Positions 47,958-57,790 of a stretch of 64,000 bases of DNA are shown here, piece after piece. The position numbers and the translations under genes are program-made. The stretch is from Streptomyces spinosus (GTDB lineage: Bacteria; Actinomycetota; Actinomycetes; Streptomycetales; Streptomycetaceae). Numbering within the stretch: position 1 is the first letter of the stretch; each line of letters starts with the position of its first letter. A model generated the notes under the pieces. That model searched no databases and was not told where the DNA came from. It saw only the letters and a program-made list of their open reading frames with translations. The stretch is taken from NCBI RefSeq assembly GCF_020400655.1, contig NZ_JAINRC010000014.1, positions 62,001 through 126,000 on the forward strand, read 5' to 3'.

Positions 47958-48812
47958 TCAGCCCTTGAGCCCGGCGGTGACGGCCTCGGCGAGCGGCGTC
48001 GTGGGACGGCCGATCAGCCGGGACAGGTCACCGGAGGAGACGACCAGCTCCCCCTTCTCGATCGACGCGTCCACGCCCGCCAGGATCCCGGCCACCGGCG
48101 CGGGCACCCCGGCGCCGGTCAGGATGCCGGTGAGGGTCTCCACCGGGACCGCGTTGTAGACGATCTCCCGGCCGGTCTGCCGGCTCAGCTCGGCCGCGTA
48201 CTCGGCGAAGCTCCACGCCTCGTCGCCGCCCAGTTCGTACGTCGTGTTCTCGTGGCCCTCGCCGGTCAGCACCTCGACCGCGGCGGCGGCGTAGTCGGCG
48301 CGGGCGGCCGAGGAGACCCGGCCCTCACCGGCGGCGGCCACGACCGCGTCGTGCTCCAGCACCGGGGCCAGGTTCTCGGTGTAGTTCTCGTGGTACCAGC
48401 CGTTGCGCAGCAGGCTGTAGGGCAGGCCGGAGGCGAGCAGCACCTCCTCGGTCGCCCGGTGGTCGTCCGCCAGCGCGGCCGTCAGGGTGCCCGGGGCGCT
48501 GGTGTAGGCGAGCAGCGCCACGCCGGCCGCCTTGGCCGCCTCGATGACGACCGTGTGCTGCCCGACCCGGCCCTTGTCGAACTCGTTGCCGGAGATCAGC
48601 AGGACCTTGTCGCCGGCGGCGAACAGGCCGTCGAAGGTCTCGGGCACGTTGTAGTCGGCGACGGCCAGCTTCACCCCGCGGGCGGCGAGGTCGGCGGCCT
48701 TCGCCTCGTCCCGCACGACGGCGGTGATCCGGTCGGCCGGCACCTTCTCCAGCAGCTGTTCCACGACGTGCCGGCCGAGGTGTCCGGTGGCTCCGGTGAC
48801 GACGATGCTCAT
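47958..48812 (-). CDS. NmrA/QorB-like NAD(P)H-binding oxidoreductase
   Basis: A 284-residue Rossmann-fold protein with TGATGHLG near the N-terminus and the LRNGWYHENY motif, as in the QorB (YtfG) group of NAD(P)H:quinone oxidoreductases. It is divergent from an HxlR-family gene, the same pairing as E. coli ytfG/ytfH and Corynebacterium qor2/qorR, which supports a redox-controlled quinone reductase role. ATG 48812 has AAGGAG nine bases upstream. Confidence 0.86.
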   Translation of the reverse strand: MSIVVTGATGHLGRHVVEQLLEKVPADRITAVVRDEAKAADLAARGVKLAVADYNVPETFDGLFAAGDKVLLISGNEFDKGRVGQHTVVIEAAKAAGVALLAYTSAPGTLTAALADDHRATEEVLLASGLPYSLLRNGWYHENYTENLAPVLEHDAVVAAAGEGRVSSAARADYAAAAVEVLTGEGHENTTYELGGDEAWSFAEYAAELSRQTGREIVYNAVPVETLTGILTGAGVPAPVAGILAGVDASIEKGELVVSSGDLSRLIGRPTTPLAEAVTAGLKG

Positions 48813-48875
48813 GAGGGGTGGCTCCTTCTCCAGTGGGTACGCCACTCACCCTAGGAGAGGCGCTAACTCAGCGAA

Positions 48876-48900
48876 AGTACCCACTTTGGAGTAAGGTACT
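48876..48900. promoter_or_regulatory. Inverted repeat in the QorB/HxlR divergent promoter
   Basis: AGTACC (48876-48881) and GGTACT (48895-48900) are separated by 13 bases and end just before the HxlR gene start. The spacing and place fit an autoregulatory HxlR-type operator. Confidence 0.55.
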
Positions 48901-48903
48901 GGC

Positions 48904-49371
48904 ATGCCGGTAAGCAAGAACGCGGTGGACGCCGAGGCGATGTGCCCGCACCGCCTGGTCCTGGAGCACGTCACCAGCCGCTGGGGTGTCCTCGTCCTCA
49001 TCGAGCTGCTGGAGCGGCCGTACCGGTTCAGCGAGCTGCGCCGTGCGGTCAGCGGGCTCGGGGGCCGGGGCGTCAGCGAGAAGATGCTCACCCAGACGCT
49101 GCAGACCCTGGAGCGCGACGGCCTGGTCCACCGGGACGCCAAGCCGGTGATCCCGCCCCGCGTCGACTACTCGCTCACCGCACTCGGCCGCGAGGCGGCG
49201 GAGCAGGTCCGGGCCCTCGCGCGGTGGACGCACGCCCGCATGGACGCGGTGGAGGAGGCCCGCCGGGCCTACGACGAGAACCGCCGGGCGTACGACGAGA
49301 GCCGCCGGGCGTACGACGAGAGCCGCGGCGCATACGAAGAGGCCCGGGAGAACCGGTCCCGGGCCTCCTGA
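48904..49371 (+). CDS. HxlR-family transcriptional regulator with heptad-repeat tail
   Basis: A 155-residue winged-helix regulator. Cys14 in AMCPHRLVLEHVTSRWG is at the place of the redox-sensing cysteine of QorR/YodB-type proteins, and SEKMLTQTLQTLERDGLV is the recognition helix. After the domain ends near residue 115 there are four tandem seven-residue repeats (RRAYDEN, RRAYDES, RRAYDES, RGAYEEA; residues 120-147) probably making an amphipathic helix. It most likely represses the divergent QorB-like gene in a redox-dependent way. Confidence 0.88.
   Translation: MPVSKNAVDAEAMCPHRLVLEHVTSRWGVLVLIELLERPYRFSELRRAVSGLGGRGVSEKMLTQTLQTLERDGLVHRDAKPVIPPRVDYSLTALGREAAEQVRALARWTHARMDAVEEARRAYDENRRAYDESRRAYDESRGAYEEARENRSRAS
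49339..49367. terminator. Bidirectional terminator inside the 3' end of the HxlR gene
   Basis: A perfect 11-bp stem (GAGGCCCGGGA with TCCCGGGCCTC) and 7-base loop, ending four bases before the HxlR stop codon is complete. It also lies just past the convergent korB stop. Confidence 0.65.
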
Positions 49372-49384
49372 GCCGGCGGACGGA

Positions 49385-50438
<1,054 letters not shown>

Positions 50439-50446
<8 letters not shown>

Positions 50447-52367
50447 CGATGGCCTCCTTCAGCGCCGCGGCGAGCTGTTCCGCCTTGAACGGCATGCCGT
50501 TGACCTGGTTGTAGGAGTGGGCGTCGACCAGGTACTTCGCCCGGATGAGGGTGGCGAGCTGCCCGAGGTTCATCTCGGGGACGACCACCTTGTCGTAGCC
50601 CTTCAAAACCGTGCCGAGGTTGCGCGGGAAGGGGTTGAGGTGGCGCAGATGGGCCTGGGCGATCGACTCGCCGGCCGCGCGCAGCCGCCGTACCGCCGCC
50701 GTGATCGGGCCGTAGGTCGAGCCCCAGCCGAGCACCAGGGTGCGCGCGCCGTGCGGGTCGTCGACCTCCACGTCGGGAACGTCGATGCCGTCGACCTTGG
50801 CCTGCCGGGTGCGGACCATGAAGTCGTGGTTGGCCGGGTCGTAGGAGATGTTGCCCGTGCCGTCCTGCTTCTCGATGCCGCCGATGCGGTGCTCCAGCCC
50901 CGGGGTGCCCGGGATCGCCCACGGCCGGGCCAGGGTGTGCGGGTCGCGCTTGTACGGCCAGAAGACCTCGGTGCCGTCCTCCAGCGTGTGGTTCGGGCCG
51001 GAGGCGAACCGCACCCGCAGGTCGGGCAGCTCGTCCAGGTCGGGGATGCGCCACGGCTCGGAGCCGTTGGCCAGGTAACCGTCCGACAGCAGCATCACCG
51101 GGGTGCGGTACGTCAGCGCGATCCGGGCCGCCTCCAGGGCGGCGTCGAAGCAGTCGGCCGGCGTCCGCGGCGCGACCACCGGCACCGGCGCCTCGCCGTT
51201 GCGGCCGTACATCGCCTGGAGCAGGTCGGCCTGCTCGGTCTTGGTCGGCAGACCCGTCGACGGGCCGCCGCGCTGGATGTCCACCACCAGCAGGGGCAGC
51301 TCCAGCGAGACCGCGAGGCCGATCGTCTCGCTCTTCAGGGCGACACCGGGGCCGCTCGTCGTGGTCACCGCCAGCGAGCCGCCGAACGCCGCGCCCAGCG
51401 CCGCGCCGATGCCGGCGATCTCGTCCTCGGCCTGGAAGGTGCGCACGCCGAAGTTCTTGTGCTTGCTCAGCTCGTGCAGGATGTCCGAGGCCGGCGTGAT
51501 CGGGTACGACCCCAGGAACAGCGGCAGATCCGCCTGGCGGGACGCGGTGATCAGGCCGTAGGACAGGGCGAGGTTGCCGGAGATGTTCCGGTAGGTGCCG
51601 ACCGGGAAGGCCTTGGCGGCCGGCGCCACCTCGTAGGAGACCGCGAAGTCCTCGGTCGTCTCGCCGAAGTTCCAGCCCGCGCGGAACGCCGCGATGTTGG
51701 CCTCGGCGATGTCGGGCTTCTTCGCGAACTTCGACTTCAGGAACTTCTCGGTGCCCTCGGTCGGCCGGTGGTACATCCAGCTCAGCAGCCCCAGCGCGAA
51801 CATGTTCTTGCTGCGCTCGGCCTCCTTGCGGGAGAGGTCGAACTCCTTCAGCGCCTCCACGGTCAGCGTGGTCAGCGGCACCGGGTGGAGGCTGTAGCCG
51901 TCGAGCGAGCCGTCCTGGAGCGGGTCGCTGGCGTACCCCACCTTCTGCAGGGCCCGCTTGGTGAACTCGTCGGTGTTGACGATGATCTCGGCTCCGCGCG
52001 GGAGATCGCCGATGTTGGCCTTCAGGGCGGCCGGGTTCATGGCGACCAGGACGTTCGGCGCGTCACCGGGGGTGAGGATGTCGTGGTCGGCGAAGTGGAG
52101 CTGGAAGGACGAGACACCCGGCAGGGTGCCGGCGGGGGCGCGGATCTCGGCGGGGAAGTTCGGGAGGGTGGAGAGGTCGTTGCCGAAGGAAGCGGTCTCC
52201 GAGGTGAAACGGTCCCCGGTGAGCTGCATGCCGTCACCCGAGTCCCCCGCGAACCGGATGATCACCCGGTCCAGGCGCCGCACGTCCTTCGCGCCGCCCG
52301 GTTTGCGCTGCTCTCCCACGACGGTTCCGTCGGTCTGCTCCGCTGGGCTGCTGACCTGGCTGGTCAC
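50439..52367 (-). CDS. korA: 2-oxoglutarate:ferredoxin oxidoreductase alpha subunit
   Basis: A 642-residue fusion of the gamma domain (about 30-215, with RFAGDSGDGMQLTG) and the alpha pyrimidine-binding domain (about 230-640, with YPITPASDILHEL, QAEDEIAGIGAALGAAFGG and TTTSGPG). No ferredoxin domain is fused, so a separate ferredoxin is needed. GTG 52367 follows AAGGAGG nine bases upstream, which excludes the longer open frame. The gene is in the two-subunit arrangement typical of actinobacterial KorAB. Confidence 0.93.
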
Positions 52368-52707
52368 TGAACTGGACCTCCTTCGAGGCGGCTGTCCGGG
52401 GCCTGGTCGTCCCACGGACCATCCCAGGATCAACCCTACGTCGGTTAGGGTCGCCTTCCCGAGGCCATCCAGGGATTGGACGACATTTCGAGACGGCCTG
52501 TCGCGCTGTGTGCACATCATGTCCCGCATCGCCGGAGCACCGGTCAAGGCGCTCCCCGCGCGTGTACAGGTTCTCTCCTCCGGCGCCCGTCCGGAGCCCC
52601 GGTCGCCCCCTACGGCTCACTGAGGGCCTTCCTCCCGGGTACCCGCCTCCACCGAAGCGGGAGCGGCTGACGGGACGCTGACGGGAGGCTGACACCGGTC
52701 CGGCCGG
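52368..52707. other. Intergenic region upstream of korA
   Basis: 340 bases without a gene, holding the korA promoter and the end of the response regulator operon. An inverted repeat ACCCTA-7-TAGGGT lies at 52433-52451, with TTAGG and CCTT spacing that recalls an iron box at about 12 of 19 positions. Two or three direct copies of GCTGACGGGA lie at 52666-52693. Neither is convincing alone. Confidence 0.45.
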
Positions 52708-53379
52708 CTAGGAGTTCAGGTAGGTGAGAACGGCCAGAACCCGCCGGTGGTCGCCCTCGCTCGGGGCCAGGCCGAGCTTCAGGAAGATGTTGCTGACGTG
52801 CTTCTCGACGGCGCCGTCGCTGACCACCAGCTGCCGGGCGATCGCCGAGTTCGTCCGCCCCTCCGCCATCAGCCCCAGCACCTCGCGCTCCCGGGGCGTG
52901 AGCCCCGCCAGCACGTCCTGCTTGCGGCTGCGGCCGAGCAGCTGCGCGACCACCTCCGGGTCCAGTGCCGTACCACCCTCGGCGACCCGCACCACCGCGT
53001 CCACGAACTCCCGGACGTCCGCCACCCGGTCCTTGAGCAGATAGCCGACGCCCCGGCTGGAACCGGCCAGCAGCTCGGTGGCGTAGCGCTCCTCGACGTA
53101 CTGCGACAGCACCAGCACCCCGAGCCCGGGGTGCAGCCGGCGCAGCAGCACGGCCGCCCGGACGCCCTCGTCGGTGTGCGTCGGCGGCATCCGTACGTCC
53201 GCCACGACCACGTCGGGCAGCTCACCGCGCTCGTCCAGCTCGGTGATGGTCTTCACCAGCGCGTCCGCGTCGCCGACGCCCGCCACGACATCGTGCCCGC
53301 GGTCGGTCAGCAGCCGGGTCAGGCCCTCCCGCAGCAGCACTGAATCCTCGGCGATGACCACCCGCACCCTGTCCTCCAC
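52708..53379 (-). CDS. NarL/LuxR-family response regulator
   Basis: A 223-residue two-domain regulator: receiver domain (about 1-120) with phosphoacceptor Asp in VVVADVRMPPTHTDEG, and a LuxR-type helix-turn-helix (about 155-215) with LTPREREVLGLMAEGRTN and AVEKHVSNIF. The GTG at 53379 is preceded by GGAAGA. It is encoded downstream of two paralogous sensor kinases in the same direction and is likely phosphorylated by one or both. Its target genes are unknown; korAB and nuo2 on either side are obvious candidates. Confidence 0.9.
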   Translation of the reverse strand: MEDRVRVVIAEDSVLLREGLTRLLTDRGHDVVAGVGDADALVKTITELDERGELPDVVVADVRMPPTHTDEGVRAAVLLRRLHPGLGVLVLSQYVEERYATELLAGSSRGVGYLLKDRVADVREFVDAVVRVAEGGTALDPEVVAQLLGRSRKQDVLAGLTPREREVLGLMAEGRTNSAIARQLVVSDGAVEKHVSNIFLKLGLAPSEGDHRRVLAVLTYLNS

Positions 53380-53724
53380 GATTCTTCCGGCCCCCCACAG
53401 CCCGATCCCCCGCGACGCCGTCCGCCCCGGGGCGTCCTTCGGGGGTCCAGCATTCCAGCAATCCCCCCGGTCCGCCGCCGGACCGGGGGAATGTCGGGGG
53501 AACACCGGGGGCGTGCCGGGGCGTGTCCCCGGGGAGCGGACCCGATCTCATGCGCTGCGCCGGGCGGATGCCCGGGGGCTTCGGCGTGCGGCCGTTTCGG
53601 AGCGCGGGCGCTTTGGTGTGCGGCCGTTCCGCAGCTGGCGGTGCACCGGACGGCCGCGTGGTGCGTCGGCATGGGCTCCGGCGCGACCAGGGGCCGGCCC
53701 GCACCGACCCGGGCGTTTTGGTGT
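53380..53724. other. Intergenic region with hairpin and near-repeats
   Basis: 345 bases between a kinase stop and the response regulator start, with no convincing gene. It holds a strong hairpin (53464-53489) and two similar stretches about 32 bases apart around GTGCGGCCGTT (near 53585 and 53617), possibly residue of a duplication. Confidence 0.5.
53464..53489 (-). terminator. Hairpin upstream of the response regulator
   Basis: A perfect 11-bp stem (CCCCCGGTCCG with CGGACCGGGGG) and 4-base loop, 85 bases before the response-regulator start and 236 bases past the kinase stop. It may end the kinase transcript or attenuate reading into the regulator gene. Confidence 0.5.
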
Positions 53725-55050
53725 TCAGCCGCGCCAGGGGAGTTCCGCGATCACCCGGGTGGGGCCGCCCGCCGGGGAGTCCACCATGAGGATGCCGTCC
53801 ACCGCGTCCAGGCGGGCGGCGAGACCGGCCAGCCCGGAGCCACGGGACGCGTCGGCGCCGCCCACGCCGTCGTCGGTCACCTGGAGCATCAGCCGGTCCT
53901 GCGAGCGCCACACATCGACGGAGGCGGACCGGGCGCCGCTGTGCTTGCTGATGTTCTGCAGCAGCTCGGAGACGGTGAAGTAGGCGATGCCCTCGATGGC
54001 GGGCGCGGGCCGGGCCGGCAGGTCGACCTCGACCCGCACCGGTACCGCGCAGCGGGAGGCGACGGCCGACAGGGCCGCGTCCAGGCCGCGGTCGGTGAGC
54101 ACGGCCGGGTGGATGCCCCGGGCCAGGTCGCGCAGCTCCTGGAGGGCCGTCTTCACCTCGCCGTGCGCCTCCTCCACCATCCGCGCCGCCGTCCGCGGGT
54201 CCTCCCGCAGCTTCTCCTTCGCCAGCCCCAGGTCCATCGCCAGGTTCACCAGCCGGGCCTGCGCCCCGTCGTGCAGGTCCCGCTCGATGCGGCGCAGATC
54301 GGCGGCGGCCGTGTCGACCACGACCCCCCGGTCCGACTCCAGCTCCACCACCCGCGCCGACAGCGGCGACGGGCCGAGCAGCCCGCGCACGAGCAGCCCG
54401 TCCACGGTCGTCAGGGCCCGTACGAGCCAGGGCGCGGCCAGGGTGAACACCAGCCCGACCAGCGCGGTCACGGTGATCTCGAAGGGGTTGTCGAGGTAGA
54501 CGCTGTGGTGGGCGTCGCCGTAGAGCTGGATCCCGCCCTCGCCGGCGTACGCCGGGAACACCCAGAACCACAGCGGATAGGTCAGCAGCCCCCAGCCGCA
54601 GGACCAGAAGGTCACCGCCACCGAGAACGAGAACACCGCCCAGGGGAACTGCACCAGCGCGTACAGCGCGTGCCGCCAGGAGGCTCCGCTCTTGAGCATC
54701 GCGCCCATCCAGGCCGCCGCACCCTGTTTGCGCGGCCGCAGCGGTTCCGGGTCGGCCACCTCCAGGTCCAGCAGGCCGCGCGCCCGCGCCCGCTCCAGCA
54801 CGCCGAAGCCCCGGCAGCCGGCGAGCGCCGCCGCCAGCACCGGGATGCCGAGGAAGGTCACCAGCAGGCCCGCGCCCAGCGCGACCATCGTCACCGTCCA
54901 GCTGAACAGGACGGTCGCCACCGGCAGGCTCAGCAGCACGTAGCCGAACTCGCGCCGGCTTCGGCCCTCGAAGGGCGCCCGCAGCCCGGCGGGCAGCCGG
55001 TGCCGCGGCTCGCTGCGGGTGGCGTACCCCTGTCCGTAGTCCGTGACCAT
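53725..55050 (-). CDS. Two-component sensor histidine kinase (paralogue 1)
   Basis: A 441-residue membrane kinase. About four helices in the first 250 residues form a sensor region; then a HisKA_3 domain with phospho-acceptor His in RRIERDLHDGAQARLVNLAM and an HATPase domain (ELLQNISKHSGA, DDGVGGAD, GSGLAGLAARL). Two tracts of its gene are identical at DNA level to the next kinase gene. The start MVTDYGQ (55050) is the most likely; ATG 55131 would add 27 residues. Confidence 0.88.
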   Translation of the reverse strand: MVTDYGQGYATRSEPRHRLPAGLRAPFEGRSRREFGYVLLSLPVATVLFSWTVTMVALGAGLLVTFLGIPVLAAALAGCRGFGVLERARARGLLDLEVADPEPLRPRKQGAAAWMGAMLKSGASWRHALYALVQFPWAVFSFSVAVTFWSCGWGLLTYPLWFWVFPAYAGEGGIQLYGDAHHSVYLDNPFEITVTALVGLVFTLAAPWLVRALTTVDGLLVRGLLGPSPLSARVVELESDRGVVVDTAAADLRRIERDLHDGAQARLVNLAMDLGLAKEKLREDPRTAARMVEEAHGEVKTALQELRDLARGIHPAVLTDRGLDAALSAVASRCAVPVRVEVDLPARPAPAIEGIAYFTVSELLQNISKHSGARSASVDVWRSQDRLMLQVTDDGVGGADASRGSGLAGLAARLDAVDGILMVDSPAGGPTRVIAELPWRG

Positions 55051-55233
55051 CGGTGTCGTCCCGTTCTCCTCGTTCCGGCGGCGGTTTCCAGCCGTACCTC
55101 CAGGGTCGTCCGCCGGGCCCTGCCGGGACATGGAGTCCGTCGGCGTCTTGAGCGGGGGGTTTTCCCCACCCCCCCCGCTCCGCCCGGCCGCGGTGCCGGG
55201 GTGGGCGCCGCGGTCGCGCGGCCCGGAAACGCG

Positions 55234-55278
55234 GCCACGCGCGCGTGAGGCGTTTCTCGCGTCTCACGCGCGCGTGGC
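55234..55278 (-). terminator. Long perfect hairpin between the two kinase genes
   Basis: A 16-bp perfect stem, arms CCACGCGCGCGTGAG and CTCACGCGCGCGTGG plus one more pair, with a 13-base loop. It lies 57 bases beyond the stop of kinase 2 and upstream of kinase 1, so probably ends the kinase 2 transcript. Each arm itself contains the palindrome ACGCGCGCGT. Confidence 0.65.
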
Positions 55279-55334
55279 GCCGCGGCGGCCGGCCATGTGC
55301 GGGCGGGGCCACCGCTGTGCCCTGGCGGGCGGGG

Positions 55335-56570
55335 TCACTCCTGCCGGTCCCGCCAGGGCAGCTCCGCCGTGACCACCGTCGGGCCGCCCGCCGGGGAGTC
55401 GACGACGAACAGGCCGTCCACCGCGCCCAGCCGGTCCGCCAGGCCCCGCATCCCGCTGCCCCCGTCCAGCCGGGCGCCGCCCCGGCCGTCGTCCCGGACC
55501 TGGATGAGCAGCCGGTCCTGCGAGCGCCACACGTCGACGGAGGCGGACCGGGCGCCGCTGTGCTTGCTGATGTTCTGCAGCAGCTCGGAGACGGTGAAGT
55601 AGGCGATGCCCTCGATGGCCGCCGCGGGCCGGGCCGACAGGTCCACGGTCACCGTCACCGGTACCGTGCAGCGGGAGGCGACGGCCGACAGGGCCGCGTC
55701 CAGGCCGCGGTCGGTGAGCACGGCCGGGTGGATGCCCCGGGCCAGGTCGCGCAGCTCCTGGAGGGCCAGCTTCACCTCGCCGTGCGCCTCGTCCACCATC
55801 GCCGCCGCCGCGTCCGGGTCCTCCAGCAGCTTCTCCTTGGCGAGGCCCAGCCCCATGGCCAGGTTGACCAGCCGCGCCTGGGCCCCGTCGTGCAGGTCCC
55901 GTTCGATCCGGCGCAGGTCCGCCGCCGCCGTGTCCACCACGATCCCGCGGTCGGACTCCAGCTCGGCGATCCGGCGCTCCAGCTCGTCCGAGGGCGACAG
56001 CAGCCCCCGCACCATCGCCCGGTCCAGGTTCGCCATGCCCCGCGCCAGGTACGGCAGCACCGGCCACAGCACGAACAGCGAGACCAGCACCGTGCAGAAC
56101 GTGAGGACGCCCCAGGGCAGCCGGATGGCGTCGTACAGCAGCGTGCGCCACCCCACCGGGTCCTTCAGCGCCATCCACAACCGCTGCACCGGGCCGCCGC
56201 CCTTCGCGAGCGGCAGCGGCGAGGGCTCCTCCACCCGCACCCCGAGCAGCTTCCGGGCCCGGGCCCGTTCCAGTTTGCCCAGCTGCCGCGCGCCCAGCAG
56301 GGACAGCGCGAGCAGCGGGAGACCGATCACGGTGAGGGTGAGGGTGCCGCCGGCCACCAGCACGGTGACCGCGTACGCGAATCCGAACAGCGCCACCGGC
56401 AGGTTCAGCAGGAGATACGCGATCTCCTTCCAGGTGTGCGCCTCATAGGCCGGCCGGGGCGGCGGCAGCCGGTGCGGGCCGTCGTGTCCGTCGTGTCCGC
56501 CGTCACCTGCACGGCCGTCACGTTCGTCGGTGCCGCCGGTCCGGTCGGCGGCGGGGCTGGGAGCGGTCAT
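55335..56570 (-). CDS. Two-component sensor histidine kinase (paralogue 2)
   Basis: A 411-residue membrane kinase built as paralogue 1: a His/Gly/Asp-rich cytoplasmic start (about 1-45), sensor helices (about 55-220), HisKA_3 (RRIERDLHDGAQARLVNLAM) and HATPase domain (RDDGRGGARLDGGSGMRGLADRL). The sensor half differs from paralogue 1 while the catalytic half is nearly identical, with an 86-base and a 100-base run of identical DNA. ATG 56570 gives the most credible start. It is divergent from nuoA2. Confidence 0.88.
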   Translation of the reverse strand: MTAPSPAADRTGGTDERDGRAGDGGHDGHDGPHRLPPPRPAYEAHTWKEIAYLLLNLPVALFGFAYAVTVLVAGGTLTLTVIGLPLLALSLLGARQLGKLERARARKLLGVRVEEPSPLPLAKGGGPVQRLWMALKDPVGWRTLLYDAIRLPWGVLTFCTVLVSLFVLWPVLPYLARGMANLDRAMVRGLLSPSDELERRIAELESDRGIVVDTAAADLRRIERDLHDGAQARLVNLAMGLGLAKEKLLEDPDAAAAMVDEAHGEVKLALQELRDLARGIHPAVLTDRGLDAALSAVASRCTVPVTVTVDLSARPAAAIEGIAYFTVSELLQNISKHSGARSASVDVWRSQDRLLIQVRDDGRGGARLDGGSGMRGLADRLGAVDGLFVVDSPAGGPTVVTAELPWRDRQE

Positions 56571-56768
56571 GCTGATCAGCCTGCCGTGCGCGGCACCGTC
56601 CACGCCATGCGGTACGCCGCCCTCCGCCGCCGGGGGAAAACCCCACCCCATCCCGGGTACCGGCTGTCCCACGGCCCGACGGGCTGCTTACCGGTTCTTT
56701 ATCAGGGCCTAGACTCCCGTGCGTACAGGTCAACGAGGTCAACGAGGTCAGGGAGCGAGGGACGGACG

Positions 56769-57188
56769 GTGCGGGAGACGTTGGGGGACTCGTCGTACGC
56801 CGCGGTGAACGTCGTCGCGGCCGGCTACTTCCGGTCCTACTCGGTGGTCGGACTGCTCGCCCTCATCGGCGTGCTCTTCGTCGCGGTCGCCTTCGGGGCC
56901 GGCCGCCTGCTGCGCCCGGTCGTGCCGACACCGGAGAAACTCCTGACCTACGAGTGCGGAGTCGACCCCGTCGGCGAGGGCTGGGCCCACACCCAGGTCC
57001 GCTACTACGTGTACGCCTTCCTGTACGTGATCTTCGCGGTCGACTCGATCTTCCTGTTCCCCTGGGCGACGGTCTTCGCCGCCCCCGGCTACGGCGCGGC
57101 GACCCTGGTGGAGATGTTCGTCTTCCTCGGCTTCCTCGCCGTCGGCCTGCTGTACGCATACAAGAAGGGCGTCCTGGCATGGACGTGA
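56769..57188 (+). CDS. nuoA2: Second NADH-quinone-oxidoreductase-like subunit A
   Basis: A 139-residue NuoA with three helices and the signature [21 protein letters not shown]. It is longer at the N-terminus than NuoA of the first operon. It opens a second cluster (A,B,C,H,I,J,K,L,M in the window). GTG 56769 follows GGGAGCGAGGGACGG. Upstream are AGGTCAACG direct repeats (about 56726-56750) and a TAGACT -10 candidate; no Rex site was found. Confidence 0.93.
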   Translation: MRETLGDSSYAAVNVVAAGYFRSYSVVGLLALIGVLFVAVAFGAGRLLRPVVPTPEKLLTYECGVDPVGEGWAHTQVRYYVYAFLYVIFAVDSIFLFPWATVFAAPGYGAATLVEMFVFLGFLAVGLLYAYKKGVLAWT

Positions 57189-57790
57189 ACCCCTCGGTCT
57201 CCGAGCCCGTGTACCTGCCTGAGCCGAAGAGGCTGGGCGCGCTCGCCCGCCTCGCCCCCGAGCCGATGAAGGTCGTCCTGAACTGGGGCCGCCGCTACTC
57301 GCTCTGGGTGTTCAACTTCGGCCTCGCCTGCTGCGCGATCGAGTTCATCGCCGCGTCCATGGCCCGCCACGACTTCATCCGCCTCGGCGTGATCCCGTTC
57401 GCGCCGGGCCCCCGCCAGGCCGACCTGATGGTGGTCTCGGGCACGGTGACGGACAAGATGGCCCCGGCGGTCAAGCGCCTGTACGAGCAGATGCCGGAAC
57501 CCAAGTACGTCATCTCCTTCGGCGCCTGCTCCAACTGCGGCGGCCCCTACTGGGACTCGTACTCGGTGACGAAGGGCGTCGACCAGATCATCCCCGTCGA
57601 CGTCTACGTCCCCGGCTGCCCGCCGCGCCCCGAGGCGCTGCTCCAGGGCATCCTCAAGCTCCAGGAGAAGATCGCCCGCGAGTCGCTGGGTGAGCGGTAC
57701 GGCAACGGGCCGGCCCGGCCGTCCGCCGCCGCCCTGCAGAGCGGCCTGGTGCGGCCCCCGGCGCCGGCCGGTGAGGGGGACACACGATGA
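57179..57790 (+). CDS. nuoB2: Second NADH-quinone-oxidoreductase-like subunit B
   Basis: A 203-residue NuoB with all four N2 ligands: C51-C52 (LACCAIEF), C117 in GACSNCGG, and C147 in GCPPRPE. The third motif is the classic SNCGG form, unlike ASSGG in NuoB of the first operon. A Pro/Ala/Gly-rich C-terminal tail of about 30 residues follows. It overlaps nuoA2 by ten bases and nuoC2 by four. The intact ligands mean the cluster can still deliver electrons to quinone. Confidence 0.94.
   Translation: MDVNPSVSEPVYLPEPKRLGALARLAPEPMKVVLNWGRRYSLWVFNFGLACCAIEFIAASMARHDFIRLGVIPFAPGPRQADLMVVSGTVTDKMAPAVKRLYEQMPEPKYVISFGACSNCGGPYWDSYSVTKGVDQIIPVDVYVPGCPPRPEALLQGILKLQEKIARESLGERYGNGPARPSAAALQSGLVRPPAPAGEGDTR

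Noticed and set aside
56571-56768. A Rex operator before nuoA2
   Set aside because: No TGTGA-6-TCACA pattern was found; only AGGTCAACG direct repeats and a TAGACT -10 candidate are visible.
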